Positions 43,982-51,978 of a stretch of 64,000 bases of DNA are shown here, in pieces; the first letter of the stretch is position 1; each line of letters starts with the position of its first letter. The notes beneath the pieces are model-generated. The model was not told where the DNA came from and did no database searches. It saw only the letters and a program-made list of their open reading frames with translations. This DNA is from CAZHHH01 sp052400685 (lineage in GTDB: Bacteria > Bacteroidota > Bacteroidia > Bacteroidales > Marinilabiliaceae), in assembly GCA_052400685.1 (NCBI GenBank), contig JBQTGJ010000009.1, one strand, 5' to 3'. The position numbers and the translations under genes are program-made.

Positions 43982-44071
43982 CTCAATCCATTTCATCCTT
44001 TACACTGAGAACAGGTATAAACCGATGTGCCAGCCATTAACATAATTAATTTTCCATATGCATTTTCCGCT
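43982..44071. repeat. Right direct repeat bracketing the toxin-antitoxin-chaperone module
   Basis: Second copy of the 42450-42540 repeat: CTCAATCCATTTCAT, ACACTGAGAACAGG, CCAGCCATTAACATAATTAA, then CATATGCATTTTCCGC. Same orientation; about 1.53 kb start to start. Sequence just outside (GCGAACCTTTGTGTTTCTTTG) has a rough inverted counterpart before the left copy (AACACAGAGGTACACAAAGA). Confidence 0.8.
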
Positions 44072-44233
44072 TTGCGAACCTTTGTGTTTCTTTGTGATAT
44101 TTTTTTCTCATCAATAAAGCCCCATTTTTTTTGTTACTTTACTTTCAAATAGATTATTACAACAGGGCGCTCACTTTTTTCAATCTTCAAGACGAACAGA
44201 CTTACAAAAAAGCCAAAACACCAAAGGAAGTTG

Positions 44234-44367
44234 AACATATGAGTTCCATGTGACCTTAACAAACAAATTATAGACAGATGAAACGAGCCTTGGGAATAGC
44301 TTCACACACAGAGGGATGATTAATTCCGGCGAGTTCCATATGACCTTAAAAAACAAATTTTAAACAT
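44234..44367 (+). repeat. R2 repeats, partial plus complete, ending at the hydrolase start codon
   Basis: 44234-44279 is an R2 second arm and tail (ACATATGAGTTCCATGTGACC, AAACAAATTATAGACAG). 44278-44367 is complete: ATGAAACGAGCCTTGGGAAT, CACACAGAGGGATGATT, CCGGCGAGTTCCATATGACC, tail AAACAAATTTTAAAC, then ATATGAAAACC at the start codon. Confidence 0.8.
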
Positions 44368-45759
44368 ATGAAAACCATCTTAATTTTACTGATTACATTG
44401 TTTTCTTCATTTTCATTAACAGCTCAGGACATTACAGGGCAATGGAACGGACTTTTAAAAGTCCAGGGAATTCAATTACGGGTTGTTTTTAATGTATCAA
44501 AAACCGATGATGGATATCAGTCCACAATGGATAGCCCCGACCAAGGGGCTAAAGGCATACCGGTGACAAGTACCACTTTTGAGAATAACCTGATTAAATT
44601 TGAAGTTGCAAGCGCAAAAATTGAGTACCTCGGCGAATTAAAGGATAACGAAATAATCGGAACATTTAAGCAAGGTGGTCAGGAATTCCCGATGAATTTA
44701 TCCGGCAAAGCCATTGAAAAAGCCGTTGTAAAACGACCACAGGAGCCAACAAAACCTTATCCATACTACTGTGAAGATGTCACTTTTAAAAATACAAAAG
44801 CAGACATCACACTATCAGGAACATTAACTCTACCCCAAAACAAAGGGCGTTTCCCGGTTGTAATTCTAATTTCAGGTAGTGGCCCACAAAATAGAGATGA
44901 AGAATTATTAGGACACAAACCTTTTTTGGTAATATCTGATTATTTAACCAAAAACGGAATTGGCGTTTTAAGATATGACGACAGGGGCGTTGGGCAATCA
45001 AAAGGCACATTTAAATCTGCTACTTCGGCCGACTTTGCAACGGATGTGGAGAGTGCGGTTGCTTATTTAAAAACAAGAAATGAAGTGACTAAAATTGGCC
45101 TGATTGGTCACAGCGAAGGCGGATTAATAGCACCAATGGTTGCCAGCCAATCTGAAAATGTGGCTTTCATTGTTTTATTGGCTGGCCCGGGAATTCAGGG
45201 AGACCAAATACTGCTATTGCAACAAAAACTAATCGGAAAAGCAACTGGAATAAGCGATGAAGATTTACAGAAAAACGAAATCATCAATAAAAAAACATTT
45301 GAAATTGTAACCAAATCAACCAATCCTGATCAATTAAACAGTGACCTTACCAACTACCTTAAACAAATATTAAAAGACGGTCCCGCAGAACAAAAGCCGG
45401 AAGGTATCAGCGATGATGAATTTGTGCAACAGCAAGTCGAACAAATCACATCCCCCTGGATGCAATACTTCCTCAAATACGATCCGGCCCCGGCATTGGA
45501 AAAAGTAAAATGTCCTGTTTTAGCACTCAATGGCGAAAAAGATCTACAAGTACCACCAAACGAAAATTTAGGAGCAATCAAAGAGGCTTTAACAAAAGGA
45601 GGTAATAAAGAATTTACAATCAAGGAATTACCAAACCTAAACCATTTGTTTCAAGAATGTAAAACAGGCTCACCACTCGAATATGCCACCCTTGAGCAAA
45701 CTTTTTCGCCAATAGCACTGGAAGAAATGACAATGTGGATAAAATTACAGACGGAATAA
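44368..45759 (+). CDS. Secreted alpha/beta hydrolase (serine esterase/peptidase type)
   Basis: A 463-residue exported protein with signal peptide MKTILILLITLFSSFSLTAQ. An N-terminal beta domain of about 120 residues (ITGQWNGLLKVQGIQLRVVF) is found in several Bacteroidota hydrolases. The catalytic domain has the oxyanion loop ISGSGPQNRDEE, the nucleophile elbow GLIGHSEGGLIAP (Ser near 251), the acid in LNGEKDLQVPP and the base His in LPNLNHLFQE. Esterase or peptidase on an unknown substrate, in the periplasm. Single gene behind an R2 leader. Confidence 0.85.
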   Translation: MKTILILLITLFSSFSLTAQDITGQWNGLLKVQGIQLRVVFNVSKTDDGYQSTMDSPDQGAKGIPVTSTTFENNLIKFEVASAKIEYLGELKDNEIIGTFKQGGQEFPMNLSGKAIEKAVVKRPQEPTKPYPYYCEDVTFKNTKADITLSGTLTLPQNKGRFPVVILISGSGPQNRDEELLGHKPFLVISDYLTKNGIGVLRYDDRGVGQSKGTFKSATSADFATDVESAVAYLKTRNEVTKIGLIGHSEGGLIAPMVASQSENVAFIVLLAGPGIQGDQILLLQQKLIGKATGISDEDLQKNEIINKKTFEIVTKSTNPDQLNSDLTNYLKQILKDGPAEQKPEGISDDEFVQQQVEQITSPWMQYFLKYDPAPALEKVKCPVLALNGEKDLQVPPNENLGAIKEALTKGGNKEFTIKELPNLNHLFQECKTGSPLEYATLEQTFSPIALEEMTMWIKLQTE

Positions 45760-45851
45760 AACGCCTGCCAATAAAAATCTAAAAAAGATCATTACAGAAA
45801 TAATTAATTACAAATTTTAATTGGAACTTACACAATAGATCTGAAATTATG

Positions 45852-45859
45852 TACATTTG
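45852..45859 (+). promoter_or_regulatory. -7 box of a candidate small RNA
   Basis: TACATTTG matches TAnnTTTG; the transcript would start about 7 nt later, and a strong terminator lies about 70 nt further. No good -33 element at 19-21 nt upstream. Confidence 0.4.
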
Positions 45860-45865
45860 TACCGC

Positions 45866-45954
45866 AGTGCACTTCTATTCGTAAATCAAATTCGCTTTAG
45901 TTTCTGCACTTAAAAATATTAAAATAAAACCTAGACAAAGCTCTAGGTTTTTTA
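45866..45954 (+). ncRNA. Candidate small RNA of about 90 nt
   Basis: A promoter-like -7 box (TACATTTG) is followed by about 60 nt without an open frame and a strong rho-independent terminator. The 5' part can fold: AGTGCA near 45866 and TGCACT near 45905 are complementary and enclose a 33-nt loop. No known RNA family comes to mind. It lies between the hydrolase and arsR1 and has no coding capacity. Alternatives: the leader of a lost gene, or a stray terminator with a chance promoter match. Confidence 0.4.
45926..45954 (+). terminator. Rho-independent terminator
   Basis: AAAACCTAGA, loop CAAAGC, TCTAGGTTTTTT: a perfect stem followed by a run of T's. It could serve the candidate small RNA and the hydrolase gene 170 bp upstream. 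Confidence 0.8.
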
Positions 45955-46146
45955 TTTTATCTCTTTCCGTTTGTAAATATCAAGTATTCTGACTCATCCG
46001 ATTTCCGCTCGTTATTCCATTTGACTTAAATGAAAAATTTGTTTTTTGCCGGACAATAGTCTTCAGCAACATCTTGGATGAAAAAAAATTAAGACATTCA
46101 AAATCAATACCTGTCGACCGCTCAATCCTAAAAATATTTGAAGACT

Positions 46147-46194
46147 ATTGGGATTTTGATAAAAATGCATACCTTTGTTCGTCTTTTTACGAAC
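46147..46194 (+). promoter_or_regulatory. arsR1 promoter with ArsR operator
   Basis: ATTG at 46147, 19-nt spacer, TACCTTTG at 46170-46177. Directly after it, GTTCGT (46177-46182), six bases, ACGAAC (46189-46194): an 18-bp palindrome over the transcription start, 4 bp before the ATG. A bound ArsR dimer would block initiation; metalloid binding would release it. Confidence 0.7.
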
Positions 46195-46197
46195 ACT

Positions 46198-46497
46198 ATG
46201 GATATAAAATCAGTGACAACCGATAAACAAATACGAATTGCACGCTATGCCAAAGCAATGGCACACCCCGTTCGGGTATATGTAATGGAGTTGCTTTCGT
46301 CGCAAAGCTGTTGTTACAGCGGCGACCTGAGCGATGAGCTTCCCATTGCAAAATCAACCTTGTCACAACACCTGAAAGAATTAAAAGACGCCAGATTGAT
46401 TCAGGGAGAAATAGAATCCCCCAGAATTAAATACTGTATCAACAAAGAAAACTGGAAAGAAGCTCAACAACTTTTTAAACAATTTCTGAGAGTATAA
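46198..46497 (+). CDS. arsR: ArsR-family metalloid-responsive repressor (first copy)
   Basis: A 99-residue winged-helix repressor. Start at 46198 (MDIKSVTTDKQ); earlier ATGs would lie inside the promoter. HTH about residues 40-65 (SDELPIAKSTLSQHLKELKD). A Cys pair in SSQSCCYSGDL at the HTH entrance is a likely As(III)/Sb(III) site. It is the first gene of arsR-arsE-arsF-arsG-arsP and has a palindromic operator in its own promoter and further copies in the operon, so autoregulation is expected. Confidence 0.88.
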   Translation: MDIKSVTTDKQIRIARYAKAMAHPVRVYVMELLSSQSCCYSGDLSDELPIAKSTLSQHLKELKDARLIQGEIESPRIKYCINKENWKEAQQLFKQFLRV

Positions 46498-46515
46498 AAA
46501 AAATTTGCAAACAAT

Positions 46516-46533
46516 GTTCGTTGTTTTGCGAAT
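46516..46533 (+). promoter_or_regulatory. Second ArsR-type operator, imperfect
   Basis: GTTCGT, six bases, GCGAAT: same 6-6-6 layout as the arsR1 operator with two mismatches in the right half (an ACGAAT follows at 46535). It lies between arsR1 and the thioredoxin gene, suggesting a second regulated start. Confidence 0.5.
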
Positions 46534-46587
46534 AACGAATAACAAAATATAAGCAAAATGAATTTGAACAATTTAAAACCAGCAAAC

Positions 46588-46818
46588 ATGGATATCAAAA
46601 TTTTAGGCACAGGCTGTGCAAAGTGCAAGGCTCTGGAAAAAGCCACCCGCGAAGCGGTAGCACAAACAGGGATAAATGCCACTATTACCAAAGTAGAAGA
46701 CATTGTTGAAATTATGAAGTATAATGTGATGACGACCCCTGCCCTGGTTATTGATGACAACATTGTTGTGAAGGGAAAAGTGCCGTCGGTAGATGAAATC
46801 AAGAAATTTCTAGTCTAG
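46588..46818 (+). CDS. arsE: Small thioredoxin-like disulfide protein (ArsE-like)
   Basis: A 76-residue thioredoxin-fold protein of the TM0996/MTH895 (redox-active disulfide protein 2) type. MDIKILGTGCAKCKALEKAT carries the CxxC near residues 10-13; VMTTPALVIDDNIVVKG holds the cis-Pro loop. I prefer the ATG at 46588, since members start 'M-I-I-G.GCxxC'; an in-frame ATG at 46558 would add ten residues. Next to ArsF and ArsG homologues this matches ArsE, which with ArsF reduces nitroaromatic arsenicals. Role by context. Confidence 0.75.
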   Translation: MDIKILGTGCAKCKALEKATREAVAQTGINATITKVEDIVEIMKYNVMTTPALVIDDNIVVKGKVPSVDEIKKFLV

Positions 46819-46843
46819 TAATCAATTCAAAAAAGGACTCAAG

Positions 46844-47290
46844 ATGAAAAAATTAATCAACACGCTAAGCCTTATCTTTTTTGCAGGCGTTATGGCTGTA
46901 TCGGCACAATGTTGCAACGGAGCAACAGCCAATGACAATTCAACCGGTACAAAAGCAACCGCTTGTTGCGCCAATAACCAAACATCAAGCGAAGTAAAAG
47001 CTTATTATTTTCATACAACCCGCCGTTGTGCCACCTGTCAGGCGGTAGAAAAAGTTTCTAAAGAAGCGATCAAAGAGTATTATGGTGACAAGGTTATTTT
47101 CCAGTCCATCAACAGCGACGAAGACAAAAACAACGAGCTGGTATCAAAATATAAAATTAGCGGTACCGCACTTTTAATTGTTAACGGCGACAAAACGGTG
47201 AACCTGACCAACGACGCCTTTTTAAATGCCCGTAACAATCCCGACAAATTGAAAAGTAAATTAAAATCAACCATTGATTCAATGATGTAA
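46844..47290 (+). CDS. arsF: Exported thioredoxin-fold protein, ArsF-like
   Basis: A 148-residue exported protein: signal peptide MKKLINTLSLIFFAGVMAVS, a short Cys-rich linker (AQCCNGATAND, ACCANN), then a thioredoxin-like domain with YYFHTTRRCATCQAVEKVSK (CxxC near 64-67) and ISGTALLIVNGDK in the cis-Pro position (here not Pro). It matches the ArsF family described with ArsE as the nitroreductase of nitrophenyl arsenicals. The extra cysteines could bind trivalent arsenic. It is 25 bp after arsE and 2 bp before arsG. Confidence 0.78.
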   Translation: MKKLINTLSLIFFAGVMAVSAQCCNGATANDNSTGTKATACCANNQTSSEVKAYYFHTTRRCATCQAVEKVSKEAIKEYYGDKVIFQSINSDEDKNNELVSKYKISGTALLIVNGDKTVNLTNDAFLNARNNPDKLKSKLKSTIDSMM

Positions 47291-47292
47291 CG

Positions 47293-47991
47293 ATGGAGGT
47301 ATTACAAAATTTTCTGGAGACATCGCAGTTTCCAATATTCACGGCATTTATACTGGGACTTATGACCGCCATAAGTCCCTGCCCGCTGGCAACCAATATT
47401 ACGGCCATTGGTTTTATCAGTAAAGACATTGTGAACCAACGCAAGGTATTTGTTAACGGCTTGATTTACACATTAGGGCGGGCCATTTCGTATACTGTCA
47501 TAGGCGTACTTTTCTTTTTTGGAGCCAGCCAATTCGAGTTTGCAGGCTTCTTTCAGGAGTGGGGCGAAAAAATATTAGGTCCTCTTCTTATTGTCATCGG
47601 CTTGTTTATGCTTGGCATTTTAACACTCAAAATACCCGGTGTTGGTTCGTTGACCGAAAAGATGGAACGTAAATCGAACAACGGCTTTTGGGGCGTTCTT
47701 TTATTGGGTGTGGTTTTCGCACTGGCATTTTGCCCATACAGCGGGGTCCTTTACTTCGGGATGTTAATACCCATGACAATCAGCAATGCCAGTGGCTTGT
47801 ATTTACCACTGTTCTTTGCCATAGCCACCGGTATCCCGGTCATTTTATTCTCATGGCTCATTGCATTTAGCGTAGGCTCTATCGGAACGGTATACAATAA
47901 ACTGAAAAACTTCGAACTCTGGTTCAGACGTATCGTTGCATCTCTGTTTATTGTGGTTGGCTTGTATTACGTCCTGACGATTTATTTATAA
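47293..47991 (+). CDS. arsG: ArsG-family efflux permease (DsbD/CcdA-like)
   Basis: A 232-residue membrane protein with about six transmembrane helices. The motif LGLMTAISPCPLATNITAIG and ALAFCPYSGVLYFGMLIP are the paired SPCP/FCPYS blocks of the DsbD/CcdA-like LysE superfamily. With the thioredoxin genes upstream it fits ArsG, reported to export aminobenzyl arsenicals. Without that context it could be read as a thiol-disulfide transporter of the CcdA type, so substrate is inferred. Confidence 0.8.
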   Translation: MEVLQNFLETSQFPIFTAFILGLMTAISPCPLATNITAIGFISKDIVNQRKVFVNGLIYTLGRAISYTVIGVLFFFGASQFEFAGFFQEWGEKILGPLLIVIGLFMLGILTLKIPGVGSLTEKMERKSNNGFWGVLLLGVVFALAFCPYSGVLYFGMLIPMTISNASGLYLPLFFAIATGIPVILFSWLIAFSVGSIGTVYNKLKNFELWFRRIVASLFIVVGLYYVLTIYL

Positions 47992-48008
47992 AAAAATTTA
48001 CACCAACT

Positions 48009-48026
48009 GTTCGTGTTTTAACGAAC
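48009..48026 (+). promoter_or_regulatory. Third ArsR-type operator
   Basis: GTTCGT, six bases, ACGAAC: identical half-sites and spacing to the arsR1 operator, in the arsG-arsP gap, 16 bp before the arsP ATG. It suggests that arsP has its own arsenic-controlled promoter. Confidence 0.65.
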
Positions 48027-48041
48027 AATAAAAAACAAATA

Positions 48042-49166
48042 ATGAATCAATTGAATTCTTTGATACCCAACAAAAGCAAAACAAAGGATGTTGCGTATGC
48101 ACTTGAAAACCCCGATGCCAATCAGGGTAACAAAAGAAAAATACGATTAGTCATTTCAGTTGCCATTGTTTTACCACTTTTAATAGCTCTGTATCATTAT
48201 TTACCGGGTCTGGTCGATACTTTTACTTTTGATTACATAAAACTCAACCCGGAATCACACTTAGGAGAAGCCGTCAATTTTTTCTTTTACGATACCATAA
48301 AAATATTAATACTGCTCTTCTTAATCAGCAGTCTGATGGGCGTTATAAATGCGTATTTCCCCGTGGACCGGTTACGGATTTATCTGACAACCAAAAAAAT
48401 GTACGGACTGGAATATTTCTTTGCATCCTTTTTCGGTGCCGTCACACCATTTTGTTCATGTTCATCCATTCCTCTGTTTATTGGCTTTGTAAAAGGAGGC
48501 ATTCCTTTGGGCGTCACATTCGCCTATTTAATAACCTCTCCGTTGGTCAATGAAGTAGCAGTAGCCATGTTTTTAGGCTTATTTGGTTTTAAGGCCACCG
48601 TGATCTACACCGGAACCGGCATTTTAATGGGGATGCTTGGTGGTTTTATTCTGGGAAAACTCAAACTGGACAAATACCTGAGTGATTGGGTACGTGAAAT
48701 ACAAAATAATTCCATCCAAAAAAATGAAGAGTGGAATGAGGAGAAATTATCCTTTTTAGATCGTCTTCCAACCATTATTAAAGATGGATGGGATATTGTT
48801 CGCAAAGTACTTTTGTACGTCATTATTGGAATTGCCATTGGTGCTGCAATGCACGGTTACATCCCCGAGAATTTCTTCACAGAGTTTTTATCGGCCGATA
48901 AATGGTACGCCGTACCGCTGGCAGTGATACTTGCGGTTCCCATGTATGCAAATGCGGCAGGTATAGTGCCTGTCATACAGGTATTTGTTGCCAAAGGGGT
49001 ACCGCTGGGAACAGCCATTGCTTTTATGATGGCCGTGGTCGGTCTGTCGTTGCCAGAGGCGACTTTACTGAAAAAAGTGATGAAATGGAAACTGATAGGA
49101 GTTTTCTTTGGCACCATCACCTTGTTCATTATTATCCTCGGGTTTTTATTCAATATTGTGCTTTAA
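48042..49166 (+). CDS. arsP: ArsP-type permease (organoarsenical efflux)
   Basis: A 374-residue inner-membrane protein with about eight to ten helices of the ArsP_1/permease family. TPFCSCSSIPLFIGFVKGG (Cys near 138-140) is the cysteine motif of ArsP, in which paired Cys residues bind trivalent methyl or aromatic arsenicals. A second half repeats the layout with ILAVPMYANAAGIVPVIQ and GLSLPEATLL. A charged cytoplasmic loop lies near 215-240. Related SO_0444-like permeases export Cu/Zn, but the ars operon and its shared operator favour organoarsenicals. Confidence 0.82.
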   Translation: MNQLNSLIPNKSKTKDVAYALENPDANQGNKRKIRLVISVAIVLPLLIALYHYLPGLVDTFTFDYIKLNPESHLGEAVNFFFYDTIKILILLFLISSLMGVINAYFPVDRLRIYLTTKKMYGLEYFFASFFGAVTPFCSCSSIPLFIGFVKGGIPLGVTFAYLITSPLVNEVAVAMFLGLFGFKATVIYTGTGILMGMLGGFILGKLKLDKYLSDWVREIQNNSIQKNEEWNEEKLSFLDRLPTIIKDGWDIVRKVLLYVIIGIAIGAAMHGYIPENFFTEFLSADKWYAVPLAVILAVPMYANAAGIVPVIQVFVAKGVPLGTAIAFMMAVVGLSLPEATLLKKVMKWKLIGVFFGTITLFIIILGFLFNIVL

Positions 49167-49510
49167 ATAGTGTTTGTCTATAAAGTCCAACTACTGCGTT
49201 ACGCTTGCCATAAAAACAGTCATTTACAAAAAGTAAACTCCTTGATTTTTATGACTTCACAAGCCTTGTATTTGAACTTTATATTTCAAACACTTAGTTT
49301 ATAGACAGACTTTAAATAGTGTTTGCCTATAAAGTCCAACTACTGCTCTACGCTTGTCATAAAAACAGTCATTTACAAAAAGTAAACTCCTTGATTTTTA
49401 TGACTTCACAAGCCTTGTATTTGAACTTTATAGCTCAAACACCCGACTTTATGGACAGGCACTAAATAGTGTTTGGCCAGGAAGTTAACTTCTGCGTTTA
49501 TGTACAGGCT
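49167..49510 (-). repeat. R1 repeats, two reverse tandem copies plus a fragment
   Basis: 49167-49313 and 49314-49465 in reverse orientation, near-identical, core CATTTACAAAAAGTAAACTC (the loop-closing pairs changed from CGAAAAG to CAAAAAG in both). A third, partial end follows (GTGTTTGGCCAGGAAG). The array starts at the base after the arsP stop codon. Confidence 0.85.
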
Positions 49511-49530
49511 CTAAAATAATTATGCTAATG

Positions 49531-49575
49531 CTCGTTTCATCTGATAACTAAAACAAATTATAAACAGATGAAACT
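49531..49575. repeat. R2 head fragments in inverted arrangement
   Basis: GCTCGTTTCATCTGAT and AACAAATTATAAACAGATGAAA face each other: an R2 start in reverse next to an R2 tail in forward orientation. It lies 80 bp upstream of the FmdE-like gene, whose own ATG is not part of R2. Confidence 0.5.
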
Positions 49576-49652
49576 CCCATGGGCACCTCATCACATAACA
49601 TTGAAACAGCACACCATAAATCATTGAATATCAATTTTAAACAAAAAAAATT

Positions 49653-50255
49653 ATGGCAACTAAAAAAGTAGAAATACCTGAATGGACATTCGAATTTCAC
49701 GGACACAAGTGTCCCGCAATGCCAATTGGCTATAGAGCCGGCTTAACGGCCATGAAAAAACTTGGCGTTGAAAAAGCGAGTAACAAAGAGTTATATCTTT
49801 TTTGTGAAAATGGCCCGGCACATGCAGCTGCGTGCTTTTTAGACGGCGTAATGGCAGCAACAGGTTGCACGTATGGAAAAGGACTGGTAGAAAAGTTAAA
49901 CTATGGGAAAAATGCGATTGTTCTGGTTGATCTAAAATCAAAACAGGCCGTAAGAGTTTCTACAAGACCCGGGTTCTTTGAACAGGCATTGAACTCTGAA
50001 TTTGTGAAACTTCGCAAGCAAAAAGTGGAGCCTAAAGACATTAAACCTGAATTGGTCATGCCACTCATTGAAAATGTAAAACAATTGGACGAAGAGGTTC
50101 TTTTTTCGGTAAGTGAACTATTCGAAAAAGAGGTGCAACTACCAAAGGGAACTTTTGACTGGCACCATTGCTCAAAATGTAATGAGATCGTATTTGATAA
50201 TCAATCAAAAATTATTGATGGTCAAAGAGTCTGCATTCCATGCTCAGAGAACTAA
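49653..50255 (+). CDS. FmdE-family protein with C-terminal zinc ribbon
   Basis: A 200-residue protein. FEFHGHKCPAMPIGYRAGLT (residues 14-33) is the FmdE signature with His and Cys, and AAACFLDGVMAATGCTYGKG the second conserved block. The C-terminus holds HHCSKCNEIVF and RVCIPCSEN, two CxxC pairs forming a zinc ribbon. FmdE domains occur near molybdoenzyme and formylmethanofuran genes in archaea, but in bacteria the role is unknown; no such enzymes are here. It lies between the arsenic operons with sulfur genes after it. Confidence 0.8.
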   Translation: MATKKVEIPEWTFEFHGHKCPAMPIGYRAGLTAMKKLGVEKASNKELYLFCENGPAHAAACFLDGVMAATGCTYGKGLVEKLNYGKNAIVLVDLKSKQAVRVSTRPGFFEQALNSEFVKLRKQKVEPKDIKPELVMPLIENVKQLDEEVLFSVSELFEKEVQLPKGTFDWHHCSKCNEIVFDNQSKIIDGQRVCIPCSEN

Positions 50256-50639
50256 TCTAAAAAATACGACTTCTGCGTCAGGCTTGCTTCCCAAATGCTC
50301 ATTTACACCAGTAAACCAACATTTTTCGTACTTTGCAAACCTCAAAATAAAGTTTTCTTATCTGCCACCGGAGTTTTCGTACAAATACCAGTTAACCCCA
50401 TACAGAGAAGTTTAGAGCGAAGACGTTACACCTTTTTGCTGCCCTTTGTTAATCTCTCGCGGATTTTTGGGGCAGCAATTATTTTGTTTCCGATAATGAA
50501 AACTAAAGTGAAGATGACATTTTTCAGAAATAACACAGGATGAATCCAATAACATCCCTGCATAATCTCTTTCATTGCTTTTGGGCAACGCAAAGCAGAC
50601 TCGCAACGAATTAATAAAAAACAACAAAAATATTAATAG
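50256..50639. other. Gap between FmdE-like and TauE-like genes
   Basis: 50262-50310 has scraps of a reverse R1 (ACTTCTGCGTCAGGCTTGC, CTCATTTACACCAGTAAACC). The remaining 330 bp show no convincing gene on either strand. Confidence 0.35.
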
Positions 50640-51377
50640 ATGGATTATTTAATTGGAGGTATCTCCTTTGTCGCAGCCTTCCTGTTTTCACTGGGAGGTG
50701 TAGGCGCAGCCATTATACTAATTCCCATTTTAGTGTCATTGGGTATTCCCATAGGTATAGCCAAACCTGTGGGGCTTTTCTATAACACCGTAAGTTTAAC
50801 GGGAGCCAGTATCTCAAACATCAAAAACAAAAGGCTTGATTTCAAAATCGGCATCCCGATCATTCTCTTTTCTTTTATATTTGCCATTATAGGCGCCTGG
50901 GGATCGCAATTCATCCCTAAAAAAATCATATTGGCTTTATTTATTGGGTTTTTACTTTTCTCAGGGTTTATGTTCCTTTTTCACAAAAAGAAAGAACAGG
51001 CATCCTATCGCGAAGACCGCCCCTATAAAGCGCTCTCTGCCATAGGCGCGTTAGCCGGTCTGTTATCAGGTCTATTGGGCGTTGGTGGTGGGGGAATTAT
51101 ATCACCCTTAATGTTAATGCTTGGATTCAATCCCAAAAAGATTGCCTCCATCACGGCTTTTGTGGTTCCGTTTTCTTCCTTCGCAGGATTTTTAACTTAC
51201 TGGTCAATGGGCAGCGTGAACTGGCGCTTGTTAGCCATCGCTTCAACGGCAGGCATCATCGGAGCCACGCTGGGCACAATGTTTATGCACAAAAGGCTAA
51301 ACCCCCAAACAGTGAAAAGAATTTTGGCCATTATTCTTTTAATGATGGCGGTAAAACTGGTTTGGAATATCATTTAA
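50640..51377 (+). CDS. TauE/SafE-family sulfite/sulfonate exporter
   Basis: A 245-residue membrane protein with eight hydrophobic segments. Both halves carry the family repeat: SLGGVGAAIILIPILVSLGI near residue 17 and GLLGVGGGGIISPLMLMLG near 143. Members move sulfite, sulfonates or sulfur-containing acids out of the cell. The next gene is a rhodanese, a common pairing in sulfur-detoxification loci, and supports a sulfur substrate. FmdE-like gene upstream, CDF transporter downstream. Confidence 0.86.
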   Translation: MDYLIGGISFVAAFLFSLGGVGAAIILIPILVSLGIPIGIAKPVGLFYNTVSLTGASISNIKNKRLDFKIGIPIILFSFIFAIIGAWGSQFIPKKIILALFIGFLLFSGFMFLFHKKKEQASYREDRPYKALSAIGALAGLLSGLLGVGGGGIISPLMLMLGFNPKKIASITAFVVPFSSFAGFLTYWSMGSVNWRLLAIASTAGIIGATLGTMFMHKRLNPQTVKRILAIILLMMAVKLVWNII

Positions 51378-51418
51378 CAAAATTTTCAATCGAACACGAA
51401 CTATTAAAACATATAATC

Positions 51419-51799
51419 ATGGAAGATGTATTAAGAAAAATGGACTTGTCGTTTACAGGAACAGGTCAACACAAAATTATGCCGCAAGCTTTTCTGGAAA
51501 AGGAAGATGCCATATTGCTTGACGTCAGGTCAAAAGAGGAAGTTGAGGCTTTGTCGTTTAATTTTAGTTTATGGAAAATAAAGGTGGTTAACATTCCCAT
51601 TAATGAACTCCCCGATCGTTTAAACGAATTGCCCAAAGACAAATTCATTGGTACTTTTTGTGCCTCGGCAACCAGATCGGCCTGGGCATACATCTATTTA
51701 TTGTCAAAAGGATTTGAAAACACAAAATGGATCGATGCAGGAAATGAAGATTTTGCGGCCTTGATAAAACCGGGTTCGGTCTTCAAAAAAACAAAATAA
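51419..51799 (+). CDS. Rhodanese-like sulfurtransferase
   Basis: A 126-residue single-domain rhodanese. Start at 51419 (MEDVLRKMDLSF) is chosen; an in-frame codon at 51362 would overlap the TauE-like gene. MPQAFLEKEDAILLDVRSKEE is the typical CH2 A region, and FCASATRSAWAYIYLLSKGF holds the catalytic Cys near residue 81 with an Arg in the active-site loop (family CRxGxR is altered to CASATR). It moves sulfane sulfur between thiols or to cyanide. Located 42 bp after the TauE-like gene and probably co-transcribed. Confidence 0.85.
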   Translation: MEDVLRKMDLSFTGTGQHKIMPQAFLEKEDAILLDVRSKEEVEALSFNFSLWKIKVVNIPINELPDRLNELPKDKFIGTFCASATRSAWAYIYLLSKGFENTKWIDAGNEDFAALIKPGSVFKKTK

Positions 51800-51831
51800 T
51801 GCGTTATGTGTTACTGAACTAGTATCAGCAA

Positions 51832-51968
51832 GTAGTCTGGAGTGCTTGATAAGAAATTTTCAATTTCAGGATTTTCGAAATCCTAAAAAAGTAAATTTAC
51901 GCCCGTAAAGAACTATTTTTAGGACAAGCATACCGCAGAAGTTGAATTTTTCTTGCAAGCACTAATTA
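51832..51968 (+). repeat. R1 repeat, second subfamily
   Basis: Ends AGTGCTTGATAAGAAATTTT and TTTTTCTTGCAAGCACTAATT. The core arms are ATCCTAAAAA and TTTTTAGGAC around AAATTTACGCCCGTAAAG: compared with GTCATAAAAA/TTTTTATGAC both sides have changed together, so the hairpin is preserved. It is in the gap between the rhodanese and CDF genes. Confidence 0.8.
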
Positions 51969-51978
51969 ACTGAAAATT

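Noticed and set aside
47293..47991. ArsG-like gene as a CcdA-type cytochrome c maturation transporter
   Set aside because: The SPCP and FCPYS motifs alone allow it, but the position between two arsenic-type thioredoxins and arsP, under the same operators, favours the arsenical role.
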